From positions 186,001 through 250,000 of the forward strand of contig NZ_CP016768.2 in the NCBI RefSeq assembly GCF_002287885.2: DNA of 64,000 nucleotides. Direction: 5' to 3'. The position numbers and the translations under genes were made by a program. The notes beneath the pieces are model-generated. The model searched no databases, was not told the origin of the DNA, and saw nothing but the letters and a program-made list of their open reading frames with translations. The DNA is from Candidatus Nanopelagicus limnes (lineage in GTDB: Bacteria > Actinomycetota > Actinomycetes > Nanopelagicales > Nanopelagicaceae). Shown here piece after piece: positions 1 through 8,404 of the stretch (its first letter is position 1; every line of letters begins with the position of its first letter).

Positions 1-106
1 TACGGGGGATGATCAACAGACAAAAATCTCTGGTCAACTTCCAGTTGGTCTACCTTGGTATTCAAGGTTGATTTCATCAATTACTAGCACCAATGTAAAT
101 AACTAA
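1..106 (+). CDS. C-terminal end of an FtsB/DivIC-like septum formation initiator (partial)
   Basis: Frame 2 is open from the window edge to a TAA at 104-106 and encodes about 34 residues ending in a Pro-Trp-Tyr segment (LPVGLPWYSRL) followed by a Ser/Thr/Asn-rich tail. Actinobacterial FtsB-like proteins often carry a PWY-type motif near their C terminus and commonly sit directly upstream of the DUF501 gene, which is what follows here one base after the stop. The identity rests on this short tail and on gene order, so it is tentative. FtsB-like proteins are bitopic membrane proteins of the divisome; the membrane and coiled-coil parts lie outside the window. Confidence 0.5.
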   Translation, partial: TGDDQQTKISGQLPVGLPWYSRLISSITSTNVNN

Positions 107-107
107 A

Positions 108-665
108 ATGGTTAAACCAGTCGATGCATTTGTGGCAGAAAAACCAACAGATAAAGATTTAGAAACTGTAGCTGCCCAACTTGGTAGGGCGCCAAGAGAT
201 GTTTCAGCAGTTGCACATCGCTGTCCATGTGGGCAAGTAGATGTTGTTCAAACTCCACCACGATTAGCTGATGGCACACCATTTCCAACTTTTTATTATG
301 CAACCTGTCCAAGACTTACAGGAGCGATTTCAACCTTAGAAAGCTCAGGATTGATGACGCAGATGAACGAGCGATTACAAAATGATCCACAGCTTGCTGG
401 TGAATATTTAGCAGCACATGTTGATTATGAAGCGGCAAGAAGTGCGCTAGCTAAACAAGAAAACCTTGAGGTGCCAGAAATTACTGGAGTTACCGCCGGT
501 GGCATGCCAGATCGAGTGAAATGTCTGCACTCACTAGTGGCTCATTCATTAGCAGCTGGAGTTGGTGTTAATCCACTGGGGGATGAAGCACTTAGCGCAC
601 TAGAACCTTGGTGGTTAAATAAACCTTGTTCTGAGATTAGTAATTTATTAGATGAGGTGGAGTAA
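108..665 (+). CDS. DUF501 domain-containing protein
   Basis: A 185-residue cytoplasmic protein without signal peptide or membrane segment. It has the DUF501 pattern: an N-terminal LGR-P-R segment (about residues 25-31), a CPCGQ cluster near 39-43, a TFYYATCP segment near 61-68, and a late VKCLHSLVAHSLA-G stretch near 137-150 that resembles a metal or nucleotide site. The function of the family is unknown; it is conserved in actinobacteria between ftsB and ppx, as here. The ATG at 108 lies one base after the upstream stop, so translation is probably coupled. The next gene starts directly after its stop codon. Confidence 0.85.
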   Translation: MVKPVDAFVAEKPTDKDLETVAAQLGRAPRDVSAVAHRCPCGQVDVVQTPPRLADGTPFPTFYYATCPRLTGAISTLESSGLMTQMNERLQNDPQLAGEYLAAHVDYEAARSALAKQENLEVPEITGVTAGGMPDRVKCLHSLVAHSLAAGVGVNPLGDEALSALEPWWLNKPCSEISNLLDEVE

Positions 666-1580
666 TTGAGTAGAGTTGCAGCAATTGATTGTGGCACTAA
701 CTCAATTCGCCTTTTAATTGCCGATATAACCAATGGCAATTTCAAAGAGGTTGTGCGCGAGATGGAGATTGTCAGACTTGGCCAGGGAGTTGACCAAAAT
801 AAATCTTTTCACCCAGATGCAATCGCTAGAACTCTTAACGCAGTTGAAAAATTCAGCGCACAAATAAGTAGTAAAGGTGTGGAGAAAGTTAGATTTTGTG
901 CAACTAGTGCAACAAGGGATGCTACGAATCGCAATATCTTTACCGATGGTGTTAAGGAAATCTTAGGCATTGAGGTTGAGGTAATTCCAGGTGAGGAAGA
1001 GGCAGAGTTATCTTTTATTGGCGCCACCAAAGAGTTATCGCAAAATGAAGGACCATTTCTAGTAGTTGATATTGGCGGAGGATCTACCGAGTTTGTTTAT
1101 GGTGGTGAAAAAGTAAGTGCGGCAAAGAGTGTAAATATCGGTTGCGTTCGAATGAGTGAGCGACATTTAAATACCCAGCCACCATCTATGGCGCAGATCG
1201 CTCAAGCAATTGTTGATATTGATATTGCAATTGCTGAGGCAGCTAAAGTTGTTCCAATCTCTGAGGCTAAAAGTTTGATTGCAGTTGCAGGAACTGCGAC
1301 CACAGTTGCAGCAGCTGCTCTAAATTTAGAAAGCTATGATCGATATTTAATTCACCTTGCAAGAGTTCCTGCGCAATCAGTTCACAAAGTGGCTGGCATG
1401 TTTCAATCAATGAGTAAGGAAGAAATTTCTGCCCTTGGTTATATGCACCCTGGCCGAGTGGATGTAATTACCGCAGGTGCCTTGGTTTTATCTAGAATCA
1501 TGGCGGCAACTGGGGCCAGTGAATTCATTGCATCTGAGTCAGATATTTTGGATGGAATTGCTTGGTCACTTACAAAGTAG
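666..1580 (+). CDS. ppx: Exopolyphosphatase / pppGpp phosphohydrolase (Ppx/GppA family)
   Basis: The 304-residue product belongs to the ASKHA-fold Ppx/GppA family, which hydrolyses polyphosphate or pppGpp. Visible motifs are the N-terminal phosphate-binding segment AAIDCGTNSIRLL (residues 5-17), the ATSATRDATN segment (79-88), the second phosphate loop VDIGGGSTEF (134-143) and a late GTATTVAA segment. The length fits the short actinobacterial Ppx form lacking the C-terminal HD domain. The start is TTG at 666, immediately after the DUF501 stop, with a good Shine-Dalgarno sequence (GAGGTGGAG) inside the end of DUF501; the two genes are therefore translationally coupled. Substrate preference cannot be read from sequence. 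Confidence 0.9.
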   Translation: MSRVAAIDCGTNSIRLLIADITNGNFKEVVREMEIVRLGQGVDQNKSFHPDAIARTLNAVEKFSAQISSKGVEKVRFCATSATRDATNRNIFTDGVKEILGIEVEVIPGEEEAELSFIGATKELSQNEGPFLVVDIGGGSTEFVYGGEKVSAAKSVNIGCVRMSERHLNTQPPSMAQIAQAIVDIDIAIAEAAKVVPISEAKSLIAVAGTATTVAAAALNLESYDRYLIHLARVPAQSVHKVAGMFQSMSKEEISALGYMHPGRVDVITAGALVLSRIMAATGASEFIASESDILDGIAWSLTK

Positions 1581-1632
1581 GCGAAGATTTGGCTGGATTT
1601 GGCGGTTAAAAAAGACGGGTAGATTTACCCTC

Positions 1633-1737
1633 TGAAGATTCGCCCCTGTAGCCCAATGGCAGAGGCATGCGACTTAAAATCGCACAAGTGTGGGTTCGAC
1701 CCCCACCGGGGGCACGCTCAATTACCGCGAATCTTCA
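1633..1737 (+). repeat. 11-bp inverted repeat flanking the tRNA gene
   Basis: TGAAGATTCGC at 1633-1643 is the exact reverse complement of GCGAATCTTCA at 1727-1737. The two arms bracket the tRNA-Leu(UAA) gene; the left arm overlaps its first two bases. In a precursor transcript they could extend the acceptor stem or compete with it. Confidence 0.75.
1642..1714 (+). tRNA. tRNA with anticodon UAA (tRNA-Leu), short variable arm
   Basis: The sequence folds as a full cloverleaf by eye. The acceptor stem is GCCCCTG with CGGGGGC (one G-U pair), the D arm is 1651-1666, and the anticodon stem TGCGA/TCGCA encloses loop CTTAAAA with anticodon TAA at 1675-1677. The T arm is GTGGG-TTCGACC-CCCAC and the discriminator is A1714. 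The variable region is only five bases (1685-1689). Standard bacterial tRNA-Leu species are class II with a long variable arm, so a class I geometry with a leucine anticodon is unusual. CCA is not encoded. A stem-forming GGGTA/TACCC sequence lies just upstream, around 1615-1630. Confidence 0.85.
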
Positions 1738-1860
1738 GCAAAGATTAAGGCAGATTCAGCCCAAAGCGATGGCTTAGGGAATTGCGAATCATTAATATTT
1801 GTTCACTACCTAAGTAGCTAATAAACATAACCCGTTAGTTACTTCTATAGAAGGAGAAGA

Positions 1861-2631
1861 ATGAAAAGCTCAAACCCTGTACTTGGAAAGGCATTTAATC
1901 AACCGACAACTATGCGCGTTGATCAACTAGAGCAAAGTTATAACGCTCCAGCCGCCTCATCAATGCGAACAGGTCGCATGACAATTGAAGATGTCGTTGC
2001 GAAAACTGGATTTCTATTTACGATATTAGTTGTTGTTGGTGCGCTCGCTTGGAGTGCAAACCTTGGAATGGGCGCAGTCTTAATCGGTTTCCTTGGCGGA
2101 TTTGTATTAGCGATGGTTATTAGCTTTAGTAAAAACATTAAGCCTGGACTTGTAGTCGCATATGCTGGCCTAGAAGGTTTAGCACTTGGAACTTTAAGCA
2201 GTTACTACGAATCTTTCTATCCAGGAATTGTTAGCCAAGCGGTAATTGGAACAGTCGCAGCATTTGCTGGTGTGTTAGTTATGTACCGAAATGGAACACT
2301 AAGAGCGACTCCACAATTTACTCGTGCGGTAATCGGCGCAGCAATTGGTTACTTCATTCTTGGACTTGTCTCACTTATTGCTTCATTCTTTGGCGTAGGT
2401 CAAGGTTATGGTTTTTACGGAGTATCTGGTCTTGGATTACTTCTAGCAGTTGCTGGAGTTGGACTTGCAAGCCTTTTCTTGGTTCTAGATTTTGATCAAA
2501 TTGAAAAGGGTGTTGCAGCTGGAGTTCCTGAGAAAGAATCATGGAGAGCATCTTTTGGCTTAATGGTCACCGTAGTGTGGCTATACCTTGAGGTTCTGCG
2601 TTTGATTTCAATTCTTCGAAACGACCGCTAA
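1861..2631 (+). CDS. Bax inhibitor-1 / YccA family membrane protein
   Basis: A 256-residue protein with a hydrophilic N terminus of about 45 residues followed by seven hydrophobic segments between about 50 and 250. This topology and the GLEGLALG, YGFYGVSGLGLLL and LDFDQIEKGV segments match the actinobacterial BI-1/YccA-like family (PF12811). The family resembles TMBIM-type pH-sensitive calcium channels, but a bacterial role is not established. The ATG at 1861 has a strong Shine-Dalgarno sequence (GAAGGAGAAG), so this transcript has a real leader, unlike many neighbours. It ends at a bidirectional terminator shared with the convergent MFS gene. Confidence 0.85.
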   Translation: MKSSNPVLGKAFNQPTTMRVDQLEQSYNAPAASSMRTGRMTIEDVVAKTGFLFTILVVVGALAWSANLGMGAVLIGFLGGFVLAMVISFSKNIKPGLVVAYAGLEGLALGTLSSYYESFYPGIVSQAVIGTVAAFAGVLVMYRNGTLRATPQFTRAVIGAAIGYFILGLVSLIASFFGVGQGYGFYGVSGLGLLLAVAGVGLASLFLVLDFDQIEKGVAAGVPEKESWRASFGLMVTVVWLYLEVLRLISILRNDR

Positions 2632-2647
2632 GGAAAAATAATTACCC

Positions 2648-2679
2648 AACAGGGGCTGTGAGAGATCACAGCTCCTGTT
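2648..2679. terminator. Bidirectional intrinsic terminator
   Basis: A 14-bp stem (AACAGGGGCTGTGA with TCACAGCTCCTGTT, one G-U) around a GAGA loop, followed on the + strand by TTATTTTTG. It lies between the Bax-inhibitor-like gene and the convergent MFS gene; the stop codon of the MFS gene falls within the right arm. Confidence 0.85.
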
Positions 2680-3811
2680 TATTTTTGTCTGGAATTAAAT
2701 CATTTTCTAAATGCGACAACCTAGTCTCAGGCAAAATAGTTGCAAGCAACATTGCAATCATCCAAATTCCAGCAGATACTAAGAAAGCTACTTGGTAACT
2801 AAAAATATCGGTTAACAAACCAACTATTACTGGACCGAAAATCATGCCAGCATCTCCTGCCATCTGCCAGGCTGCAATCACTTGCCCGCCACGGCCTTTA
2901 ATAATGTCGCCAACAACGCTGCCTGGCGCAGTTCCAACATAAGCCCCACCTAATCCAAATAACGCCATTGAAATGAAGTAAAGCGCAGTGTTAGTGGTAA
3001 ATGCCAACATCAATATGCCAAACAAAACAAATGCACTACCAAATAAGAAAGCAGCCTTTCTTCCTTTGGTGTCAGAGTATTTTCCAGCGCGCAACATAAA
3101 AACACCTTGCACTAGCGCTCCAATAGTTAAACCAAGACCTGCAATTGCAGCCGTTGAATTTAATTTTTCAGTAACAAATAAGGGCAAGATTGAAGATCTT
3201 AATCCAAACAATATCCAGTTGTTTATAAAGGCCAGCATTAATGCAACCTGGTATGGGCGTAATTTAAATGCCTCACCTAAGGTAGTTTGCCCAATCTGAG
3301 CTGTTGGAGCATCAACCTTTTTACCCAATCGCTTCTCGCTTAAGAAAACTAATGCAATCATTCCAGCAATTGCCAAAGTAGTTGAGTAAACAAAAAATGG
3401 TGCGCGAAGTGAAATAGCCGAAAGAACTCCACCAAAAGCTGGTCCGGTAATTCCACCTAGTAAAAAACCACCGTTATATAGTGATTGAGCTCGGGCTCTA
3501 ACATCATCATTGACTGAGCGCATAAGTAAGGAACCAGCGGAAACTGAAAACATTGATGAGCCAAGACCACCTAGAGATCTGAATGTAAGCAGTTGGCCAT
3601 AGCTTTGTGAGAGCGCAGTCAGTAATGTGAAAAATGAAACCATAAACAAACCAAAGCCAAGAACTGCTCGCTCACCAAATCGATCAACTAATTTGCCTGA
3701 GATCAAACCAGAGGAGAAGCGCATAATTGCAAAGCTTGAGATGATTAAACCAATTGCAGTCTTATTCACGCCAAAGGATGCAGCAAAGATTGGAATTGCT
3801 GGAATTATCAA
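2666..3811 (-). CDS. MFS transporter (DHA1-like), start codon problematic
   Basis: Encodes a major facilitator superfamily permease, probably a drug or metabolite exporter. From the first usable start (TTG at 3809-3811) the product is 381 residues, with loop motif A-like SGKLVDRFGER near residue 38, a central cytoplasmic loop near 160-180 and about 11 hydrophobic segments. The same frame continues upstream, without a stop, up to the TAA of the preceding MFS gene (3911-3913). That extension encodes a plausible first membrane helix (REVSILSAVSFFVAVGFG), but it contains no ATG, GTG or TTG. The candidates are ATA at 3908-3910, directly after the upstream stop, or ATC at 3902-3904. A GGTGAGG purine run lies about 11 bases before the ATA. 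The real protein is therefore probably longer than annotated here. Confidence 0.75.
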   Translation of the reverse strand: MIIPAIPIFAASFGVNKTAIGLIISSFAIMRFSSGLISGKLVDRFGERAVLGFGLFMVSFFTLLTALSQSYGQLLTFRSLGGLGSSMFSVSAGSLLMRSVNDDVRARAQSLYNGGFLLGGITGPAFGGVLSAISLRAPFFVYSTTLAIAGMIALVFLSEKRLGKKVDAPTAQIGQTTLGEAFKLRPYQVALMLAFINNWILFGLRSSILPLFVTEKLNSTAAIAGLGLTIGALVQGVFMLRAGKYSDTKGRKAAFLFGSAFVLFGILMLAFTTNTALYFISMALFGLGGAYVGTAPGSVVGDIIKGRGGQVIAAWQMAGDAGMIFGPVIVGLLTDIFSYQVAFLVSAGIWMIAMLLATILPETRLSHLENDLIPDKNKQEL

Positions 3812-3910
3812 TCCAAAGCCAACAGCGACAAAGAATGAAACTGCTGAAAGGATCGAAACCTCTCGCGGTAGTTGCGCGAAAGGGTTTCTACTTTGTTTAT
3901 TGATTTTTAT

Positions 3911-5545
3911 TTAACCTACCGCCTCACCTGCTGCTTCAGCCTTTGCTGCGTGGTGGTCTGAGCTACTTTGCAGAGGCTTTTCTTTCAAGAAGAATGCAAG
4001 TACAAATCCCAGGAAGGTAACTGGTGCTGCTGCCAAAAAGACCACCTGAAAAGTTTGAGCAAAACTATGAAGCACTGTGTCTTGAATTACTGGTGGCAAC
4101 GTAGTGATGATTGAGGTGTTAGTGGTGATCAAATCAAGGTTGGAAGAATCAAAGTCAGATAATGCCGCTGGATCACTGCTTTGTAATTTTGCAAAGTTAT
4201 CTTGCAAATAATAAGCAATACGGTTACTCAAAATAGTTCCAAATATCGCCGTTCCAAAGGCACCACCAAGAGATCTAAAGAAGGTATTGGATGAGGTTGC
4301 AATTCCCATATCTTGAAAATCAACTGCATTTTGTAGAGCGATCACAATTGTCTGCATTGATAAACCAAGACCAGCTCCGACTAAGACTGCATAGATAGAT
4401 AGAACAGCAAATGAAGTATCTTCATTTAAAGTAGACATGAGAATTAAGCCAATAGTCATAATCGCAGTTCCTACTATTGGGAAGATCTTGTATTTACCAG
4501 TAGCTGAGATCTTTTTACCACTAAATATTGACATTGAAACAATGCCGATCATAAGTGGAATTAACTTTAATCCCGCCTCAGTTGCTGAATTTCCTTTTAC
4601 AACTTGAAGATATAGCGGCAACATAACGATGGCGCCAAACATTCCAGCTCCAATGATAAAACCAAGTGCTGAGGTTAAAGAAAATGTGTGATTCTTAAAT
4701 AATCTAAGCGGCAAGATTGGCTCTACAGCTCTTTTTTCTTGCCATAAAAATGCCATGGTAAGAATTAATCCAGTAGAAATTACCATTAGCGTTCTTGAAT
4801 CAGTCCAACCATCCTCTGGCCCATAAACTGAAACTGCAAGCAATACAGAGCTAACTGCTAATACCAACAACAATGCACCAAGGTAATCAATCTTGTGTTC
4901 ACGCTTTACCTTCGGAATGTGTAATACAGCTGAAGTAATAATCAATGCCAATATTCCAAATGGTAGGTTGATGTAGAAAATCCAGCGCCAGCCAGCGATA
5001 CCTAAAATTGTGGCATGGTCGGAAAAGAATCCGCCAAGTAATGGACCAGCAACTGAAGAGAGACCCCAAACAGCGCCAAAATAACCTTGATACTTACCGC
5101 GCTCACGTGGTGAAACGATGTCGCCAATAATTACGAAAGTTAACGCCATTAAACCACCTGCGCCAACTCCCTGTAGAGCACGAGTAAAAATCAGCTGGGT
5201 CATATTTTGTGATGCCCCGGCTAAAAATGATCCGATTAGAAAGGTAATAATCGCAAATTGAAATACTGGCCGACGACCATAAAGATCTGAAATTTTTCCA
5301 TAAAGTGGGGTTGATGCGGTTGAAGTCAAAAGGTAAGCAGTGACCACCCAGGTGTAGTGATTAAGCCCGTTGAAATCTTCAACAATATTCTTTAAAGCTG
5401 TTGAAACAATTGTTTGATCCAAGGCTGCCAGCAACATGCCGGTCATTAATCCGCTTAATACAATCAAAATTTCCTTATGACTTAGCGGCCCATCTTTGGG
5501 GGTATTTGCTTTTCCAGATTTACTATTTTTTTTCGCCATAGCCAT
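3911..5545 (-). CDS. MFS transporter, DHA2 family (EmrB/QacA type)
   Basis: A 544-residue permease with about 14 hydrophobic segments, the length and topology of DHA2 proton-drug antiporters. The loop motif A-like [14 protein letters not shown] is near residues 82-95, the motif C-like VAGPLLGG region is near 160-167, and [11 protein letters not shown] (about 41-51) is a hallmark of the family. The N terminus is a Lys/Ser-rich cytoplasmic tail. The ATG at 5545 follows AAGGTGGAT on the minus strand. The stop codon is immediately followed, in the same frame, by the second MFS gene, so the two are co-transcribed and probably translationally coupled. Likely role: multidrug or metabolite export at the cytoplasmic membrane; the substrate is unknown. 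Confidence 0.88.
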   Translation of the reverse strand: MAMAKKNSKSGKANTPKDGPLSHKEILIVLSGLMTGMLLAALDQTIVSTALKNIVEDFNGLNHYTWVVTAYLLTSTASTPLYGKISDLYGRRPVFQFAIITFLIGSFLAGASQNMTQLIFTRALQGVGAGGLMALTFVIIGDIVSPRERGKYQGYFGAVWGLSSVAGPLLGGFFSDHATILGIAGWRWIFYINLPFGILALIITSAVLHIPKVKREHKIDYLGALLLVLAVSSVLLAVSVYGPEDGWTDSRTLMVISTGLILTMAFLWQEKRAVEPILPLRLFKNHTFSLTSALGFIIGAGMFGAIVMLPLYLQVVKGNSATEAGLKLIPLMIGIVSMSIFSGKKISATGKYKIFPIVGTAIMTIGLILMSTLNEDTSFAVLSIYAVLVGAGLGLSMQTIVIALQNAVDFQDMGIATSSNTFFRSLGGAFGTAIFGTILSNRIAYYLQDNFAKLQSSDPAALSDFDSSNLDLITTNTSIITTLPPVIQDTVLHSFAQTFQVVFLAAAPVTFLGFVLAFFLKEKPLQSSSDHHAAKAEAAGEAVG

Positions 5546-5643
5546 CGTTGTATATCCACCTTAAGTTGTCGGATTAAGCATTATTTATCTGCAATTTGCC
5601 TGAGGGGAATAGTTTACTCCGATTCTTTGTTAAGATCTTACAT

Positions 5644-6639
5644 ATGAAAGCAGTGATAGCAGAAGATCTAGTTAAAACCTACAACAAAGGCTCAGTTCGA
5701 GCATTAGATGGTTTAAATCTTGATGTTGAAGAAGGAACTGTTCTTGGTGTGCTTGGACCAAATGGAGCTGGTAAAACTACAACTGTAAGAATTTTAGCAA
5801 CCTTACTTGCACCAGATTCTGGTCGTGCAACTGTAAGTGGAATCGATGTTTTAAAACATCCAGATGAGGTTCGAAAAATAATTGGTTTATCTGGTCAATA
5901 CGCAGCAGTTGATGAGACTTTAACTGGCTGGGATAACTTAATTATGTTTGGCCGGCTTTATCATTTATCGGCAAAGGAAACTAAAGTTCGTGCGATTGAA
6001 TTATTAGAACAGTTCTCACTCTCTGATGCAGCAAAGCGACCAATTAGAACTTACTCTGGCGGTATGCGCCGTAGATTAGATTTAGCAGCATCATTAATTA
6101 TCAGGCCAAAGGTTTTATTCCTAGATGAGCCAACTACTGGATTAGACCCAAGGGGCCGCCAGGATATGTGGGGCGTAATTGATGATTTAGTTAAGGGCGG
6201 AGTTACTTTGCTTTTAACTACACAGTACTTAGAAGAGGCTGATCATTTAGCAGATGAAATTGCAGTAATTGACCATGGAAAAGTTATTGCCCGCGGTACC
6301 TCTGATTCACTTAAGAAACAGGTAGGTGGTGAGCGGCTTGAGATTGTGGTTGAGAATGAAAATGTGCAAGCAACCAAAGAGATTGTGGCAAAGGTAAGTG
6401 GTAGCGCAGTAAATGTTGATGAGGGCTTGCGCCAAATTTCAGCACCGGTTACAACTGGCAGTAAAGCTTTAATTGAAGCCGCTAAGTTATTGGATGAAAA
6501 AGGTATTCACCCATTAGATATCGGCCTAAAGCGCCCGTCTCTTGATGATGTATTCCTATCTTTAACTGGCCATGTGGCTGAGGAAAAAATAGATGAAAAT
6601 CTAGAAACTGCAACCGGACGTAAGAAGGGCAAGAAATGA
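5644..6639 (+). CDS. ABC exporter ATP-binding protein (DrrA-like)
   Basis: The ATPase subunit of an ABC-2 type drug exporter, 331 residues from ATG 5644. It shows Walker A GPNGAGKTTT (about 37-46), a Q-loop segment GLSGQYAAVDETLTG, the signature YSGGMRRRLDLAASL, Walker B VLFLDEPTTGLDP and the H-loop region TTQYLEEADHLADE. The extra C-terminal domain is typical of DrrA-type daunorubicin-resistance ATPases. An in-frame opening extends to 5596, but the upstream residues are not family-like. A -10 box TAAGAT at 5632-5637 lies exactly six bases before ATG 5644, which favours this start and a leaderless mRNA. The stop overlaps the permease start by four bases. Confidence 0.92.
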   Translation: MKAVIAEDLVKTYNKGSVRALDGLNLDVEEGTVLGVLGPNGAGKTTTVRILATLLAPDSGRATVSGIDVLKHPDEVRKIIGLSGQYAAVDETLTGWDNLIMFGRLYHLSAKETKVRAIELLEQFSLSDAAKRPIRTYSGGMRRRLDLAASLIIRPKVLFLDEPTTGLDPRGRQDMWGVIDDLVKGGVTLLLTTQYLEEADHLADEIAVIDHGKVIARGTSDSLKKQVGGERLEIVVENENVQATKEIVAKVSGSAVNVDEGLRQISAPVTTGSKALIEAAKLLDEKGIHPLDIGLKRPSLDDVFLSLTGHVAEEKIDENLETATGRKKGKK

Positions 6640-7433
6640 TGAATGCAATCTCGGATGCTTTAATCATTACTAAGCGACAGCTACTGCAGTTGGCTCGAGT
6701 TCCTGAGGTTTTAATCTTTTCAACAATTCAGCCCGTAATGTTTGTGCTCTTATTTAGATATGTATTTGGTGGATCAATTGATACTGGCCAGCCTGGCGGT
6801 TATGTGCAACTTTTAATGCCTGGAATATTTGTGCAAACTGTTGCCTTTACATTAGCTGCCACTGCAGTTGGTTTATCAGCTGATATGCAAAAAGGTTTAA
6901 TTGATCGTTTTAGATCCTTACCAATTTCAAGATCTGCTGTGGTTTTCGGTAGAACTTTAGGTGATGGTGTTTTAAACATTGTCGTACTTGCAGTTATGGG
7001 CTTGACCGGTTATTTAGTGGGCTGGCGACCAACATCTGGGGCCTTTAAAGTATTTTTAGGTTTTGTTTTTCTCTTTGTATTTGGTTTTGCAATGTCATGG
7101 ATCGGGGTATTAATTGGTTTATCTGTGCGAGAAGAGCGTGTGGCTCAAAACGTTACCTTTATCGCAGTATTCCCACTAACATTTTTATCAAACGCCTTTG
7201 CGCCAACTACAGGAATGCCAAAAGCACTTCAGTATTTCGCTGAGTGGAATCCAGTTTCAACAATGGTGGCTGGCTGCCGAGAACTATTTGGACTTAAAAA
7301 TGAGTTTGGTGCAACCGCTGGATCATTTCCAAGTGAGAACCCATTGTTAATGTCAATTATTTATATGATTTTAATTATGGCAATCTTCGTTCCACTAAGC
7401 GTTCGTAAATACAACAACGCAGCTAAAAAGTAA
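6636..7433 (+). CDS. ABC-2 type permease (DrrB-like)
   Basis: A 265-residue membrane protein with six hydrophobic segments and the ABC-2 permease pattern: FSTIQPVMFVLLFRYVFGG near residues 28-46, then QKGLIDRFRSLPISRSAV (about 85-102), the coupling region typical of DrrB-type subunits. It pairs with the DrrA-like ATPase, whose gene overlaps its ATG by four bases, making an obligate two-gene export operon. It is likely to move a hydrophobic compound or lipid outward; the substrate is unknown. It ends one base before the end of the convergent greA gene, with no obvious terminator between them. Confidence 0.92.
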   Translation: MMNAISDALIITKRQLLQLARVPEVLIFSTIQPVMFVLLFRYVFGGSIDTGQPGGYVQLLMPGIFVQTVAFTLAATAVGLSADMQKGLIDRFRSLPISRSAVVFGRTLGDGVLNIVVLAVMGLTGYLVGWRPTSGAFKVFLGFVFLFVFGFAMSWIGVLIGLSVREERVAQNVTFIAVFPLTFLSNAFAPTTGMPKALQYFAEWNPVSTMVAGCRELFGLKNEFGATAGSFPSENPLLMSIIYMILIMAIFVPLSVRKYNNAAKK

Positions 7434-7434
7434 T

Positions 7435-7917
7435 TTAGTTGAAAGGTTGCGCCTCAAGGACGGCAACTTTAATTAACTTGCCATTAGGGGCTGTGTAGTT
7501 AACAGTTTCACCAACCTTGGCGCCAAGTACTGCCCCACCAAGCGGTGATTTTTCAGAGTAAACATCAACATCACCTGAGGAAATCTCTCTGGAGCCAAGT
7601 AAGAATTTAAGTTCATCTCCGCCAATATCAACTGTTACTAACATGCCAAGGCCAACCACACCTGATTCACTTGCAGGAGGTGTACCAATGTGTGCATGCT
7701 CGAGCATATGTTTTAGTTGGCGAATTCTGCCCTCAATTTTTCCTTGCTCTTCCCTTGCTGCGTGGTAGCCACCATTCTCTTTTAAATCACCTTCAGCTCT
7801 AGCAGTTTCAATTTTTTTAATAATCTCAGCACGAAGTGGACCCTCTAATGACGCCAGCTCAGCCTTCAGCCGATCTGCTGCCTCTTGGGTAAGCCAGGTT
7901 TGAGTTGGTTGGTTCAT
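7435..7917 (-). CDS. greA: Transcription elongation factor GreA
   Basis: GreA rescues backtracked RNA polymerase by stimulating transcript cleavage. From ATG 7915-7917 the product is 160 residues, the usual length. The N-terminal coiled-coil hairpin spans about residues 5-75. Its tip carries the acidic GDLKEN motif (Asp and Glu that coordinate the catalytic magnesium) within ARAEGDLKENGGYHAAREEQ. The C-terminal FKBP-like domain ends with SPLGGAVLGAKVGETV. The frame stays open to 7956, but that longer start would run into the DUF4307 gene and add residues foreign to the family, so 7917 is preferred. Confidence 0.95.
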   Translation of the reverse strand: MNQPTQTWLTQEAADRLKAELASLEGPLRAEIIKKIETARAEGDLKENGGYHAAREEQGKIEGRIRQLKHMLEHAHIGTPPASESGVVGLGMLVTVDIGGDELKFLLGSREISSGDVDVYSEKSPLGGAVLGAKVGETVNYTAPNGKLIKVAVLEAQPFN

Positions 7918-7930
7918 AAGAGAGTAAAGG

Positions 7931-8341
7931 TTACTGGCAACTGGTGATTCCCGCATTTACCGCAGGTAAACGGGTGGTTATCTCAACGGTTCGCAGGTTA
8001 TCGCCAGCAAGTAATGTGCCAGCTGGCATTAGATCAGATACTTGTCCAATAGTGTTCTTATCAATATCTCTTGCTACAACTGAGCAGCTGTGATCCTTAC
8101 TTAAATCTCTCACCGTTATTTTATAAGTAATAGAAATGCTTTGATCATCAAGAACTTTAAATGAAATTAATTCAGATCTAACATCTGGATTTGCAGCATT
8201 AAAACCACTCCAAACAAACCAAGCAGCAACAATGCTAAGTAAAATCCCAGCAAGAAGATAACGTGGATTTTTGGCAGCTTTAATGCCATAGCGTTCGCGC
8301 AAGATGGGGTCAGATAGAACTTTGGGATGCATCACACTCAT
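7931..8341 (-). CDS. DUF4307 domain-containing membrane protein
   Basis: A 136-residue protein from ATG 8339-8341: a cytoplasmic N terminus with a family-typical RYGIK segment, one transmembrane helix (about residues 28-46) and an extracytoplasmic domain ending with a Cys pair candidate (DHSCSV and the terminal TSCQ). This fits DUF4307, an actinobacterial family usually found next to greA. Function unknown. The frame is open seven codons further upstream (8362), but MSVMHPKVL is a more natural beginning. It precedes greA on the same strand and is probably co-transcribed with it. Confidence 0.8.
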   Translation of the reverse strand: MSVMHPKVLSDPILRERYGIKAAKNPRYLLAGILLSIVAAWFVWSGFNAANPDVRSELISFKVLDDQSISITYKITVRDLSKDHSCSVVARDIDKNTIGQVSDLMPAGTLLAGDNLRTVEITTRLPAVNAGITSCQ

Positions 8342-8404
8342 ATTGTAGAACCAATACCGCAATCAGAAAGTAGGCTTATCTCACCTAGTATGAGGGAGAG
8401 ATAA

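Noticed and set aside
2988-3299. Antisense ORFs within MFS, kgd, pnt and other large genes
   Set aside because: These openings are mirror or shifted frames of well-supported genes and have no ribosome site or family resemblance.
5596-5643. Earlier start of the DrrA-like ATPase
   Set aside because: The TAAGAT box lies inside this segment and six bases before ATG 5644; the added residues do not match ABC ATPases.
7918-7956. Longer GreA N terminus
   Set aside because: It would overlap the DUF4307 gene and give residues outside the coiled-coil fold; ATG 7917 yields the normal 160 residues.
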